Below, one piece after another: positions 44,783-57,091 of a stretch of 64,000 nt of DNA. Below the pieces are notes generated by a model that saw only the letters and a program-made list of their open reading frames with translations, made no database searches and had not been told where the DNA came from. This stretch comes from Chara braunii. Its lineage: Eukaryota; Streptophyta; Charophyceae; Charales; Characeae. Each line of letters starts with the position of its first letter. Within the stretch, counting starts at the first letter, position 1. The position numbers were made by a program, and so were the translations under genes. The DNA lies in contig BFEA01000057.1 in assembly GCA_003427395.1 (NCBI GenBank), forward strand, positions 1,310,060-1,374,059, written 5' to 3'.

Positions 44783-45137
44783 TCGGGCACCATCAACTTT
44801 TTCCATTGTTGGCCAGTGAACTGTACATCCCGACCAGAGATGATGGTTTTTAGAAATCCATAGTCCGAAACCCATCGTATATGGAGCTTCTCGATGACGA
44901 GTATCATTTTTGCTTCGGCAGGTAAAGGACCAAACATAGCATACTTAGAGAATTGGTCCACAGTGACTATTACCTGACTATTACCATTCCGACTCACTTG
45001 GCTCACTTGGAATAAGTAGTGGTGTTCGCAACAGTCCCAATGGATTCTCATGCGAGGGCTTGCCCCTTTGGCAAACAAGACAGATTTCACTCCTTTCCAT
45101 TCAAAGTTCTCTCTAACAATGACAAATGTCTTCTTAA
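44783..45137 (-). pseudogene. Gypsy D integrase, catalytic core part
   Basis: Reads (minus strand) FKKTFVIVRENFEW, a shifted-frame CLVCQRGKPS (CxxC of the zinc-binding domain), SQVIVTVDQFSKYAMF with the first catalytic Asp, and IISGRDVQFTGQQWKKL with the second. Two frameshifts. It is continuous on the right with 57,739 across insert G and on the left with 43,728 across the 1,050-bp element. Confidence 0.85.
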
Positions 45138-45201
45138 ACCACCACTACCTTCCCAAGTTGTAGTCCCATTCGAAAAAATGACGTCAATCGCAAAGTTCGG
45201 G

Positions 45202-45527
45202 TGTGACGGACCCGCTGGGATGGCGGTCTGTCAGGATCAAGACAAAGGGATGAGGATGGAGGTGATGGCGATGGAGTTGGAGTTGGAAGGGACAACACAG
45301 CTCCAACGAAGATTCAACAAGCACGTACTCCAAAGTGTGCAAATAAAGAATGAATCTAAAACAGGCAGCAGCTGGGGTATACCCCCAACAAACTGACTGG
45401 AGGATACCGATGGTGGTACCGGACTGGACTGGATTGAAACAACACATGGCCTGGTCCCACAGGTCGAACAAGCAAAATAGCCAAATAGGCCCTGGATGTA
45501 GGTCAGGGCAGATAGAGGCCCGCTGCA
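45202..45527 (-). mobile_element. 3' LTR of gypsy element F
   Basis: TG...CA on the minus strand (start TGCAGCGGGCC at 45,527). Matches 56,677-56,995 at roughly 88-90% by eye, so the insertion is old. Confidence 0.88.
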
Positions 45528-46389
45528 CGATCCTCAAACCTGTAGTGGATCGCAAGAGCCATAAACACGTTATCCGAGATCCTAACTAATAGCAGAAAAT
45601 GAAACGTAGCATGGTACAATCCTAAAGTCATTGAGGCAACTGCCTCGGTACTGAAGGGACAAGATAGCAATATGTCACAAGGGAATGTCTTGTCGTCGAA
45701 CCACTAAGAGTGGGATGGTCTCAGAGGGGGTGAATGCAACCTAAGAATCGAAACTCCTAAGGGCAGTCACACACGAAGGTGGGATAGGTCATCAGGCTCA
45801 GGTCGAGGGAGTGGTAGCCAAGCAAAACCAATGACCCTAACAGATAGACCATCAAGGCGGGTAATGCTCGACGGAAGGGTGACACTATGCAGGATCGACC
45901 ATGAAAGGGGAGCCTAGAATAGGTTGGACATATGCCTACCTGAAGGCATGCAATGACCGACACTAGGGTGATGAGGGATGCAGTGGGTGAGGGAAACATG
46001 CACACAAGTCACCCATTGGGGGAGGGAGCTAGATCTGGGAGCAGGGAAGCCAAGCTAACGCTGCGGTCCTAATGCCTATGCGATACCAAGGGAGAGTCCA
46101 ACTCAGAGAGACCCAACTAAGTGAGAACCATCACGCGGCACATGCAAGGGAATGCACAGGGTAGGGTGGTGGCGTGAAGTAGTCACGTCCAAAGTAGCTG
46201 AAGTCCGATAAGGTAGCTGAAGTCGTTGAAGTGGTCGATAGCGTCAATGGAGTAGGAGTCGAGTCGATGTCGAAGAAGAGCCGCAAAATGCTGACATCAT
46301 GAAGAAGTTGATGATGGAGTACCTGAAGGTGTGAGTCAGTAGGGAGATACTAGGTGATCAAAGTGTCAGTCGTAAAGACGCCAAGGGCG
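45528..46389 (-). other. 3' untranslated region of element F
   Basis: Between chromodomain and 3' LTR; no coding frame recognised and no clear polypurine tract beside the LTR. Confidence 0.5.
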
Positions 46390-46983
46390 TCAACGAGTGC
46401 GCTGTGGATGCGCGGAGGCGTCCGTCTGCTGCTGCCGAACGACCTCAGAGAGAGCGGGCGCGTCCTCAACAATTTCCTCAGCCGGAGGAGGAACAGGGTC
46501 AGTCGGCTGAGTAGGAGAAAATGTCTCAGCACGACGAGCACGATCATATGCACGCACCAACATCCTTGCGTGCTCCAAGTGCTCGAGGGGCTCCCAAGTA
46601 GTCTCCTCATCCGGATAGCCCTTCCAACGCACAAGGTACTCGATGCGAGGAGGGGTATCGTCAATAACTCAGCGAGCTACGATGTCGAAAACGACAAATT
46701 CCTCGTGACCATCTACCATAATAGGCAGAGGGCGCTCATAAGGATGTCCGACGAAGCGCTCAGATGGTTTGCGATAAGGACGCAACAAGGAGACATGGTA
46801 AACATCGTGTAAACGAGCCTGTCGAAGGTAATCAGGTAGCTTCATACGGAAGCTGACCGGACTAGCGGCAATATCAGAACTGACGGCCTGAAGGATGCGG
46901 CATGGACCGAAGAAGCAACACCTGAACTTGCGAAGTGTATCCGCTAAGCTGCAAGTGGCGTGCATAGACGAGCAAACCATCAC
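46390..46983 (-). pseudogene. Element F pol C-terminus with chromodomain
   Basis: TLRKFRCCFFGPCRILQAV and VYHVSLLRPYRKP form the post-integrase domain. HEEFVVFDIVAR, an in-frame TGA (about 46,669), then VIDDTPPRIEYLVRWKGYP and EETTWEPLEHLEHA make a clear chromodomain with both aromatic-cage style positions (the W of WKGY and the W of TWEP). Such chromodomains bind methylated histone H3 and guide integration. The tail is Pro/Gln-rich. Same strand and order as the integrase. Confidence 0.9.
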
Positions 46984-47005
46984 CGACTTTGAATGAATGA
47001 TCCAT

Positions 47006-48071
47006 TCATGATCGGTCCCGTTCAGCCATGCGAGTCTGGGAGTCGGCTAGACTCTCGTGTGCGCAAGCCATAATCACTGCCATGTAGGCGATCCAATCGT
47101 CAAGTGTTGGACAATGAGTGTCTGGGCGCAACCGCGACAGTCGTAGAAAGTCCGCGGGTACGCGAGGGTGGTAGCCGAAGTCGGAATAGAATGACAACAT
47201 CCACGTGGTTGGCGAAACGACGTGGTTGTACGCAATCTCCACGTGGGCGAAGTGTAAGTCCCACTGCTGGTCTCCCCTAATAAACTTTCGGAGGATATTG
47301 CCCACAGTTTTGTTGGTGACCTCAGTCTGACCATACGTCTAAGGGTGGTAAGACGATGAGAAGTGGAGCTAGGATCCGTACACCTCGTGTAAGCATCGCT
47401 AGAATGTGCTGGTAAAATGCGGGTCACAGTCGGAGATGATGCTCTGAGGTAAGCCGTGATCTCTCACGACTCGGTCAAAGACGATGTCGGCGACCTCACG
47501 AGCGCCAATGCGATAGCAGCACGGGACAACGTGCACACTTCGTGAAGCGATCGACGAGGATCAAGATAGCATAACAACGTGCACACTTCGTGAAGCGATC
47601 GACGAGGACCAAGATAGCATCATGACCACACTCGGTGGGTGGAAGAAGGGGACCAACGAAATCCATCGACATGGACTGCCAGTGACCCTGAGGTACGAGT
47701 AGGGGTTGAAGTAACCCGTACGGAAGGTGGTTGGCACTATTCATCTCCTGGCAGGTAGGACACTCCTGAATGTAGGCTTTGACGAAGTCCTTGGACTTCG
47801 GCCGGACGTATAGGCGGCATACACGAGCCAACGTCTTGTGAAAGCCCATATGACCGGCAACTGCCTGGTCATGGAACTCTGCTACGGCCTGGACGCGGAG
47901 CTGTCCGGTGGAGGGAACACAGATACGTGGTTCTAACTGACCAGATCTCCCATGCCAGTCGACGAGACCGTTCTCACTGGAGGGAGTATGAAGGAACGAT
48001 CTTGCCACTCCGCAGTGTCGCATGGATGACGCGATAATCCATGCAGTAACGGTACTGAGTGCGATATGCAT
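47006..48071 (-). pseudogene. Element F integrase
   Basis: Zinc-binding domain: FHDQAVAGHMGFHKTLARV then CPTCQ. First catalytic Asp in SMDFVGPLLPP; second in IISDCDPHFTSTF; the Glu region reads HP-stop-TYGQTEVTNK. Three stops interrupt the core at about 47,300-47,405 (TGG to TAG, two others TAG). An in-frame 16-residue repeat, ILVDRFTKCARCYA, comes from a 48-bp direct duplication at 47,527-47,622. The C-terminal part continues as NILRKFIRGDQQWDLHFAHVE. Frame shifts separate the blocks. Confidence 0.9.
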
Positions 48072-48259
48072 CGATCACTGACTGATCATGGAAATGGCAG
48101 CAAGATGGATGGGTTCCTAATTGTGATCAGGACGGTGAGACAAGGCATCGGCGACGCGGTTCGTTTCACCCTTAATGGCTGAGTGGTGAAATTGGACTCG
48201 GATAAGTCACGCCACCAACGTACTTGTCGAGGGGAAAGCTTGAACTTCGTGAGGAAAGC

Positions 48260-48689
48260 CTAGACAACCGAGTTGTCCGTGCGCACCGTGAAGGGTGCCC
48301 CGTGCAGATAATGACGCCAATGCCGGGTGACATCAACTACTGCGAGAACCTCACGTTCATCGACAATGTAGTTTATCTCGACAGGCAGTAGCTGACGGGA
48401 GTAGAAAGCAATCGGGCAATCCCCAGCACGAGCCTCGACAGTCCCATGCTCCGCGATGGTCGGGGAGTAAGTAACGGGAGGACTATCAGTGGAGGGAAGT
48501 GGTGGGAGGAAAGGCGTCAGTCGAGAAGCAGAATCAACAGGAGGGGAGGGGGGGGAAAGGAGGAACATGGGGATAAGGTGAATTAGGAGGAGAGGGAAAC
48601 ACATCCAACTCCTACTGCAAAATCTGACGCATCCGTGGTGACGATGAGGGGACGGTCAAAATCGGGGAGGCGAAGAACTGGCGCACAAG
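48260..48689 (-). pseudogene. Element F RNase H
   Basis: LRLPDFDRPLIVTTDASDFAVG gives the first acidic residue; PIAFYSRQLLPVEINY, DEREVLAVV and FTVRTDNSVV give the rest. Between FAVG and the PIAFYSR block lies a Pro/Ser-rich segment of about 50 codons (48,440-48,605) that the family normally lacks there, with a frameshift at its start. It may be an expanded low-complexity insert. Confidence 0.85.
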
Positions 48690-49620
48690 TCACCGCCTTC
48701 TTGAGGGTACGAAAGACATCCTCGCAGAGGGGTGTCCAAAACCATGGCGGTTTCTTTCGGAGGAGGGTGGAGGTAAGGACGTAAGAATACCTAGCGTATC
48801 CCTGGATGAAATTACTATAATATAATAACTAGCAAGGCCTAGGAAACTGTGAAGCTGCTTGACGGATGTGGGGACGGGCCACTCCACAATATCAGTGATC
48901 TTCTCGTCGTCCATGCGGAGACCCTGGTCAGACACATGGTGTCCTAGGAAGTCCACTTTGCACTGGGCAAAGCGGCACTTACTAAGCTTGGCATAGAAGT
49001 CATGCTCGCGGAGGTGTCTGAGATGGTCTTCCAAGGTACGACTGTAGACCAAGATGTCGTCCAGGTATACGAGAACATATTCTTCAAGGATGTCCCTGAA
49101 GATATCGTTCATCACCATCTGGAAGGTGGCGGGTACATTGGTGAGGCTGAATGGCATCACCGTGAACTCGTAGTCGTCAAAGCACGACCGAAAGGCAGTC
49201 TTCGGTTGGTCCTCTGTGACAACGCGGATCTGGTGGTAACCGCTACAAAAATCGAACTTTGTGAAAAAGCGATTGCCTGCCAGACGGTCAAGCAACTCAT
49301 CCGCGCGAGACATGCGCTAGTTGTTCTTAACCGTGGAACGGTTAAGGCTGTGGTAGTCAATGCAGAGGCGAAGAGTTTCATTCGCTTTGCGAGCAAAGAG
49401 GATAGGTGCACCCCAAGGGGAGTTACTGGTTTAATGAAACCCGGTTGAAGGAGTTCCTCAAGCTGATGCTCGAGTTCCCTCGCCTCTGGAATCGAGAGTC
49501 AGTAGGATGCCTGATGGTGGACACGATAGTCAAGCACGAGTTGGATAGAATGCTCAACACCGCGCATCGGAGGGATCCCCCTGTATGAGAAATACGGGGG
49601 GAAAACGTCGCGGTACTCTC
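48690..49620 (-). pseudogene. Element F reverse transcriptase
   Basis: EYRDVFPPYFSYRGIPPMR and [12 protein letters not shown] lead in, then [27 protein letters not shown] (one frameshift before it), TAG, then ADELLDRLAG, FFTKFDFCSGYHQIRV (first Asp), MPFSLTNVPATFQMVMND and LVYLDDILVYS (49,053-49,070, the YxDD centre), and FLGHHVSDQGLRMDD. All polymerase motifs are present, with stops at about 49,318 and 49,500. Completes the usual PR-RT-RH-IN order on the minus strand. Confidence 0.92.
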
Positions 49621-50420
49621 AAATCAAATCGCGAATGACGGGCTCTAAGTCGTCCATGAACCGTGTGAGTTCCTCAACGTCTTCGTCAGCGCGAGACGTA
49701 TGGGTGGACTCGATAGTGAACGGTGTAGGGACCTGGGATGTCGAGGGGGTATCCGCAGGCGGGGGGGTGGATGTAGAGATTGGAGCTGTGAAGATGGAGG
49801 AAGGGTCAGGGGGATCAGGCTCCAATGAGATGAGCTCAACCTTAGGATAGAGTGGATCATAGCGAAGAAGATCCATGACATTCACTAAGTAGAACGTGAC
49901 GTCGTCCTGCCATATGAAGTGAGCAAAATGACAAGGAGAAGTGACGACAATGTCTGGGTGGGACCCACAGGAACGAGGGTCCTACGGAGGTAGGTCGGGA
50001 GGGGTGTCGCCCGTGGTTCCAGTGAAGGGGACTCGACGGGTCAGACCACACTTCGTTTCAAGAACGAGTGTCCCGGTCGCCCATTCAGCCTCTGTGCCAC
50101 AGAACTAGCCAGACCAGGGAGTACCAAGGATAAAGCCGTACCTAGTCTCCAGCACGTCGAAGTATGCGGAGGAACGGTAGCGCCAAGGCGCCTGGGTACT
50201 ATCCGGTGGCTGGAGTGTGAGGGAAAAGTAAAGGTCGGGGACCGTCTGATCGAAGAAGCGTTGCATCTTGTTATCTCCGAGCCTTACGGAGATAGGAGAG
50301 CGAGACCCGGAGGTAGCTAGACGAGCTTTCTCAAGCACGCAAGGGTGAACGAAATCTCCCTGCGAGCCGGAGTTCCAAAAAGCGCGCTACACCCTCATAG
50401 ATGTCCCCATGCGGATAGGA
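49621..50420 (-). pseudogene. Element F aspartic protease and linker
   Basis: AFWNSGSQGDFVHPCVLEKARL contains the retropepsin active site, but the catalytic Asp of D-S-G is Asn (AAC-TCC-GGC at 50,366-50,374), which should abolish cleavage. FDVLETRYGFILGTPW is the second protease motif. A Pro/Ser/Thr-rich linker (49,640-49,860) leads to the reverse transcriptase. Confidence 0.8.
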
Positions 50421-53398
50421 ATGATGGGGAGGGTGTGATCGGGGTCAGAGAGCAGAGTGAGAAGATGATGCATAACGTTTACGTGTCTCATGAGTCGCTC
50501 CTGACGAGCCTGAACAATGCTAAAGTCCAGGAGAGATGACACAACGTCATCGCGAGTCGCCAATTGAGTGCTACAACGAGTTGTGCGAATGGCGCGACGC
50601 GTCGGAAGTCTCGGAGGAGAAGGACTACATGCGGCGGTCTGTGGTGGGGTATACGGTACCTCGACAGATGGTGGGGTAGAGGTAACTGCGTCTGTCGTGT
50701 CCTGAGGTTCCTTTGGTGGGGTAGCCAAAGGGGCAAACCGCGACTCGGTCCTCGGGAAGCCGGATACGTACGAGGCCTCAGCGGTACACTGCACTGTGGC
50801 TAGCTGGATGGGACTTAGCTGGGCGGGGCCAGGGGGGGACTGAGATCGGCGCTGATGAGAAATATCAGCGTAGTGCCGATCAAGGGCGGCATGGTATGGA
50901 CACCGTGAGGAGGTGTCCCTCTTGGCGGCAACGAAGGCAACCGCAACGGGCCTCGATGGTGGCACGCTCCTCAGGGGATAGAGCTCCGTGAGGAGGGACG
51001 AAACCCTGCGGGAGGTCTATCTGAGGGACAACGAACGTGCGGGTGCCAGCATGAGCAACCCGACTGCGCGCACGACCCATGGCGGACATCGCCATCTGCA
51101 AGCAGTCAGCCATCGGGACAGTCTCATTATCCAAGTGATACTGGATGACATCCCGAAGCTCGATGTCCTAGGGGGCCTCCTCCAGGGTAGGGTCAAGCTC
51201 CGTCGGGGTGTCGTCGCCGTACTCGACCGCATTGTAGAGCTGAGAGGAGGGAGCTCCGATCTGAGCGGGGCGGTGGAAACGACCAACAAAAGAGGAACGG
51301 CCTCGGGTGGTACCGTGAGACTGGGAGGTAGCGGCTGGCTGTAAAGAAGATGCGGCAACGGAGAAACGATTGCACATCCTCTGGTACTAACGCGCAGCCT
51401 CGTATGCCTGCTCCACGGAAGAGAATGACTGGCTCCATAACTCCAAGCGGTAGTCAGGCGGAAGACTGACGAGGAACCCGTCGGTGAGGGTGACCGCCGG
51501 TAGGAACGTCTCATCACAAACAAGGCGGGCGTCTTGAAACACCTGAATGTGACGCTCGAGGTCAGCAGAAGCAGAGGACCCGAACCATCGGGTCTGTGTG
51601 ACACGGTCTAAAGCATCAGTGGCGTTGTGACGAGCGCCAAAGTGGTCCTCAAGGAAGGCTGCAAAGTCTGCAAGAGTGGGGACCTCACCCACGTGGAGGC
51701 GCTGGGTATAATGGTCCTCCCATGCAGTGGAAGGGCTGCCTCGCAATTTGGTTGCGAGCACATCACACCACAACTCCTAACGGGTGGTCGTTAGAGAGAG
51801 TGTGCGTGTTGCTATTTGCAACCAGCGAGAGACGCGGGATGTGACATCATACTTGGGAATGTCCGAGGTGCTCACAGGAGGGTGTCCGTTGTGCTGATGG
51901 CGGGGGGAGAGAGACCGAGGCGCCTACAATGTCGCAGCGAAAGTCGGGTTCGAGGCAGGGGCATAGGTGGGGGAAGGTTGTGGGCCGTGGCCATTGGTAG
52001 ATGGACCAGCAGACGTGGAGGCAACAGTCGTGGGCAGATGTCCCGGATTGGCTAGGTAGGAGGGGAGAGGATGAGGAGCAGGTAGAGGAAAATGAGCCTG
52101 CATGATGGGGGCCGAAGGGGTGGTGAAGGAAGAAGAAGGGTGAGCAGCCTGTGAAGGGTGAGGTTGTCTCAGGGCCAGGATCTCCGCCTGAGCCTGCGTG
52201 ATGGTGGCCTGCAAAGTGACCACTCGCTGAGTGTGCGGGGTCGGGGGTGGAGGAGGCGGAGGGGGTATCCCAATGGGAGGACGATTCCCAAATTGTTGGG
52301 TGCCCTGCTGTGGGGGTAAGCGGAGAAGTGGGCGGAACCGTAATGTCGCGACTGGTGCGAAAAGCTGGGAAGCAGCACCGGAATGGGTCGATAAAACTGT
52401 CAGGCCAGATGGTGGTATTGGGACCGCAGTACCTACGGCAACAGCAGAGACGGCAGGGGCGGTAGAGACTGAGAGAGGTGTCACAACATACGGGGTTGGT
52501 TGAGCGGCAGCAACACTCGCCACTGTTGGGGGGGAGTCCTGGTCCTGAGCCGCAGGAGTGGAAAAAACACCACGGCGGTGTGGCTGGAGTTGTGGAGACC
52601 CGGCCGGTGAGCCGGTGGGGAATGGAGTATGAAAATGAAGGGTGTTGCGATGGAGAGAGCCCTTTAGGCGGTGGACGTCAAGGGCAAGCGCATTGATTTG
52701 CTCTTGCGGCGGTCCAAGCAAGCTGGGAAGCAGCACCGGAATGGGTCGATAAAACTATCGGGCCAGATGGTGGTATTGGGACCGCAGTACCTACGACAAC
52801 AGCACAGACGGTAGGGGCGGTAGAGACTGAGAGAGATGTCACAACAGACAGGGTTGGTTGAGCGGCAGCAACACTCACCACTACTAGGGGGGAGTCCTGG
52901 TCCTGAGCCGCAAGAGTGGAAGAACCACCACGGCGGTGTCACTGGAGTTGTGGAGACCCGGCCGGTGAGCCGGTGGGGAATAGAGTATGAGAATGAAGGG
53001 TGGTGCAATGGAGAGAGCCCTTGAGGCGGTGGACGTCAAGGGCAAGCGCATTGATTTGCTCTTGCAGCGGTCCAAGCATGCTGACTTGCGATTGGATGAC
53101 CACAAGGACGGCGTGGATGTCCATGGTGTCCGCTTGGGCCTGACCCTGAGCCACCGACTGAACGCTCACCTGGGAGGTAGACGGCGGCGCGACGATCTCC
53201 CCAGATGCACTCCCGTCCATATGCGGTGGAAGGATGGGAATAAACGTGGTGAGAGGTGGAAAAGGAGGTGGCGAAGAGATGGGTTGTGGCGTGGGGAAAG
53301 GGGACCACCGGTGAGAGGGAGGGGACCGCGGGAGCGGAGGGGGTAGGCGTGAGTCGGCTCGCCCCGTGACCAGCGGGTCCAACGTGAAATGGTGGCAC
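50421..53398 (-). pseudogene. Element F gag
   Basis: From the N-terminus: Pro-rich leader (LPPPLPRSPPSHR), a heptad-like LGPLQEQINALALDVHRLKG helix, a 358-bp tandem duplication (52,363-52,720 and 52,721-53,078) that repeats this helix and shifts the frame, a Gln/Pro-rich stretch, then the capsid core ATKLRGSPSTAWEDHYTQ, PTLADFAAFLEDHFGAR and DGFLVSLPPDYRLELWSQ (51,387-51,773). A zinc knuckle follows with CLRC-RQEG-H and, after a frameshift, the last Cys (about 50,930-50,960). No ATG start is obvious. Confidence 0.85.
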
Positions 53399-56300
53399 GA
53401 ATCCGGTTGAGGGGGGAGGAGCCGTTCGGGTCCAGGGTGCCCGACGGAGGGAGGCGGGAAAGGAGAGGGGTTAAAAGAACCCTTACCCTAGAAAAACAAT
53501 AAGAAAACCCTAACCTGAGTTTGGATGGTTAGGGTAGGGTAGTGACGGCCTAATCAACAAAAGAAGATAGCAACCATGAAGGGAAGAGGAAAAGAAAAAA
53601 TAAATAAACAGTGAAATTTCGAGATAAAAAAAATAATAATAATAATAAAAATAATTAAAAAATAAGTAAACAAAATATGAAGAGATAAATAATATTCGCT
53701 TTTTGGAATTTTCGGTAGCATTTCGCTATCCCCCATGGGGTAAAAAATGTGCCAAGACGAAGGAGATACGAAGAGAAGTACACTATGTTTTATAATGCTG
53801 CAAATAAAAATTTTCAGAAAAATAAATAATGAAATAAAAAATTAGGAGGTGGAGGAAAAAGAATAGAAAACCAGGTGGAGGAAAGTGAATAGAAAACCAA
53901 GTTTTGAATTTTTCAAAAATTTCCACAACATTCCGTTACCCTCATGGGGTCAAAGTGTGGCGTCAAGAAGAATTACTAAGTAAAATGGAAAAATTTGCGA
54001 GCACTTCACTACCTCCAAGGGGTCAAAATATGCTGGAAAAAGACCAAGTAGGAAAAACAAAAATTTTGGCAGCACTTCGTTACCCCGAATGGGTCAAAAT
54101 GTGCACCGAAAGCACGAATGACTAAGTCCTAACAAGATATAGAGATGCCACAAAAAAATTCAAATTTTTAGAATAAATGTAAATAAAAATAAAATAAACA
54201 AGAAAACGAGAAAAGAGGTAGGGATTTAGATAATTCAATTTTTTGAAGAAAACGAAAAAAAATTTAAATCAAAGAGAAAGATAAAAAAAGAAAAACAGAA
54301 AAAATCGAATTTGGGGGGGTAGTGGGAATAAAAAAGTAATGAAAAAAAATAGAAATAGGTGAGAAAAAGAAAAGATTGAAGTGGTAGGTGAGGGAAATGA
54401 TGGGGTTGTAGTTGGGGGAAGAAAGAAGGAGAGGAGGGTGTAAAAGGGCCTTTACGAGTTAGACCCCAGATAATACCCGAACAACGAGGGGCCCTGTCGA
54501 CCAAAACTTAAATTCACGAGTTGCAATAAAAAAGACAAAGTTCTTGAGGCAAATGTCGCATCCATAATGAAATGAAAAGTCGTTTTGAACAGTCACAAAC
54601 AGGTCCTGCACGAACAGGTATTGGACACAGTTTCTAGACTGAGTAAGGGTCATGTCTCCTCGATGGAAGGTCATGTCTGTTCGGCAATGAGTCAAAGGCC
54701 ACAGTCCCAGTTCACTCATAATCCCACGAGTCAGTCCTGATTCAGACCGGGAGTCCAAAAGACAGGCCCGATGGGCCAAAGCAGCAGCAGACCATGGGAA
54801 AAGATACTGGGACACACACTTTGGAACAACCGGTACTAGGCAGGAGTCTCCGACACTTGAGGCTGAGTGCAGGCCACGCCAAGTTAGTCCAACACTACAA
54901 AGGACTGGCCAGCCTCCCATTTGGACAGATGCTCACTTGGCATGAGAGTGTGGAAGTGTCGTGGCACTTGTGCACTCAATATGCTTGAGCTGCGCTAGGC
55001 TGAGAGCAACGCTACGTGTGAAAGAAGGAAGAAGAGCGCTGGTTGGAGGGAGGGCAGCCATAGTTGCGCCTGTGCTAGTTAGTGCATTAGTAGGGATAGT
55101 AGTGGAAGATACCAGTGAGTAATATTCAAAGCAGTGGAAGATACCAGTGAGTAGTAGTCAAAGCAGATCCTCGTGTAATAGGGAGTGCGCATGCATGATG
55201 AGTGAGAGTAGACCACGGCTATAGACATAGAGGGGGAGAGAGAAGAACGCAGACAAGAGAGAGGAAGGTGAGAGCTATGGTGACACATACCTGTTGAGAG
55301 TTGTTGACGTTAGGTAGCCTGCGCTAAAGAGAGAGCCAGGCTTGGAACTCGTGATTGATTGAAGAGTACTTGAACTTTGTTCGGTGCTATACATATTTAG
55401 ACTCACGATTTTCTCTCTCAATCTGGTTTGATAAATTGAGTTGAGCTTCCTGGTTCTCATTCATCTTCTATTGGGCTCTGTGTGAGACATTGCGTGAAAT
55501 CTGCGTTTATGCATGTGAATTGAAGCACTCCAGCAAGTGATGAGCAGTCGGGTTCCTTGCAGGTGAGAGAACGAGGGAGAAAACTATGGAAAAGGTGAAG
55601 AAAAGAGTGAGAGGTTTGGAGAGAGAGGAAATAAAAAAATGGTGGAAGATGAGTGAAGAGGGAGGGGCATGAGAGAATAATGGGAAGGAGAGAAGAGAAG
55701 TAGGGAAAAGAAGAAAGGAAAGAGAGGTTGGGAGAGGAGAGAGTAAAAAATATGGTAGTGCATGGAGAAAGAGGGAAGGAGATAAGAGATTAGTGAGGAG
55801 AAGAGGAGAGAAGAGTGAGAAAAGCGGATGGATGAGTGGTGGGGAGAGAAAAAGGAAGGTCAGATGATGAAGGGGGGGGAGGGAAAAAGGAGGGGTAGAA
55901 TGGATTACTGATGAGAGAGGTGATACCGAGCTCTTGGGTGACCAAGAGAAGAAACTTTCACCAAGACCCACAAGATTTTGGCCTTCACAAACCCCTTGAG
56001 AGAAGGGTCTTCATGTTGGTGATAAACTGCTGCTGCAACGGTTTGATCTGATCAGAAGGATCAGATATGCTAATGAAGAAACACTGTCTGGGGCTGGCTG
56101 AGATCTTGATCAGCCACCCAGTTCCACTGTAGTGCAGCCCCCTAGCTAGGGGGGTCTTCAAGAATCCTCAACAAGCTGCCACGTGGCACTTTTGGAGATG
56201 GTCACGGGCCAAGAGAGGAGAGGTAGAGTGCAAACACTCTTTTGCGAATAACTTTTCACCCACTGCGTGAAATTTGGCAAAAGAGGACTTGTTGGAAATT

Positions 56301-56663
56301 TTTTTGAAAGTCGCTCGCAGTATCAGCCACTGCCTGCAGTAATAGCGCTCGTTGATAAAACGAGCACGGGTGGTTTTGGGAGCTTCAAAAAACGAACCGC
56401 GATCTTTGAAATACCGTAGTTGTTCAACCACCGCACAAAATTAAGCCGTCTACAGCTTGTTGGAAGCGGCTCTTCGAGAGCTTTCCAACAAGCTAAAAAA
56501 ATAATAAATTTGGTCCACCGATGCAAGAGTGACGGTCGAAAGAGTGCACCGGTGTCATTACCAAAGAAAAGTGGCGAGTTCTTTTTTTTTTTTTTTTGCT
56601 AAAGCCGCATGACAACTGATAGGTAAGGTGGTGGGTGGGGGAGGGGAGCAGGGAGGAAAGCCC
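53399..56663 (-). repeat. 5' leader of element F
   Basis: Long untranslated leader. Small palindrome accctaacc/ggttagggt near 53,508-53,536. Four diverged copies of a 'cacttcgttacccc-atgggg' / 'tcaaaatgtgc' unit between 53,712 and 54,110. Purine-rich stretch 55,560-55,910. No recognised protein, though another insertion could hide in 54,200-56,600. Confidence 0.5.
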
Positions 56664-56675
56664 GCTCTGATACCA
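56664..56675 (-). promoter_or_regulatory. Primer-binding site of element F
   Basis: Complement is exactly TGGTATCAGAGC (initiator tRNA-Met), one base from the LTR end. Confidence 0.88.
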
Positions 56676-56676
56676 G

Positions 56677-56995
56677 TGTGACGGACCCGTCGGGATGGTG
56701 GTCTGCCAGAATCAAGATGAAGGGATGAGATGGAGATGGAGCTGGAAGGGACAGCGCAACTCCAACGCAGACTCAACACGCACGTACTCCAAAGTGTGCA
56801 AATGAAGAATGAATCTGAAACAGACTGCAGCTGGGGTATACCCCCAACAAACTGAGTGAACTGGTACCGACGGTGGTACCGGACTGACTGGACTGGACTG
56901 GACTGAAATAACACACGGCCTGGTCCCACAGGCCGAACAATAAAATAGCCGAATAGGCCCTAACTGTAGGTCAGGGCAGATAGAGGCCCGCTGCA
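56677..56995 (-). mobile_element. 5' LTR of gypsy element F
   Basis: Partner of 45,202-45,527. Flanking pentamers tcggg (left of 3' LTR) and tctgg (right of this LTR) differ at one base and may be the decayed target duplication. Confidence 0.88.
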
Positions 56996-57058
56996 TCTGG
57001 GGTCAGGGCGAGGGTTGGCAAAAACAAAACATTTGGGCCTTGTCAGCTTGCTCGAAGG

Positions 57059-57091
<33 letters not shown>

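Noticed and set aside
53500-53540. Interstitial telomere repeat
   Set aside because: Only one 'accctaacc' and its complement; not a tandem array.
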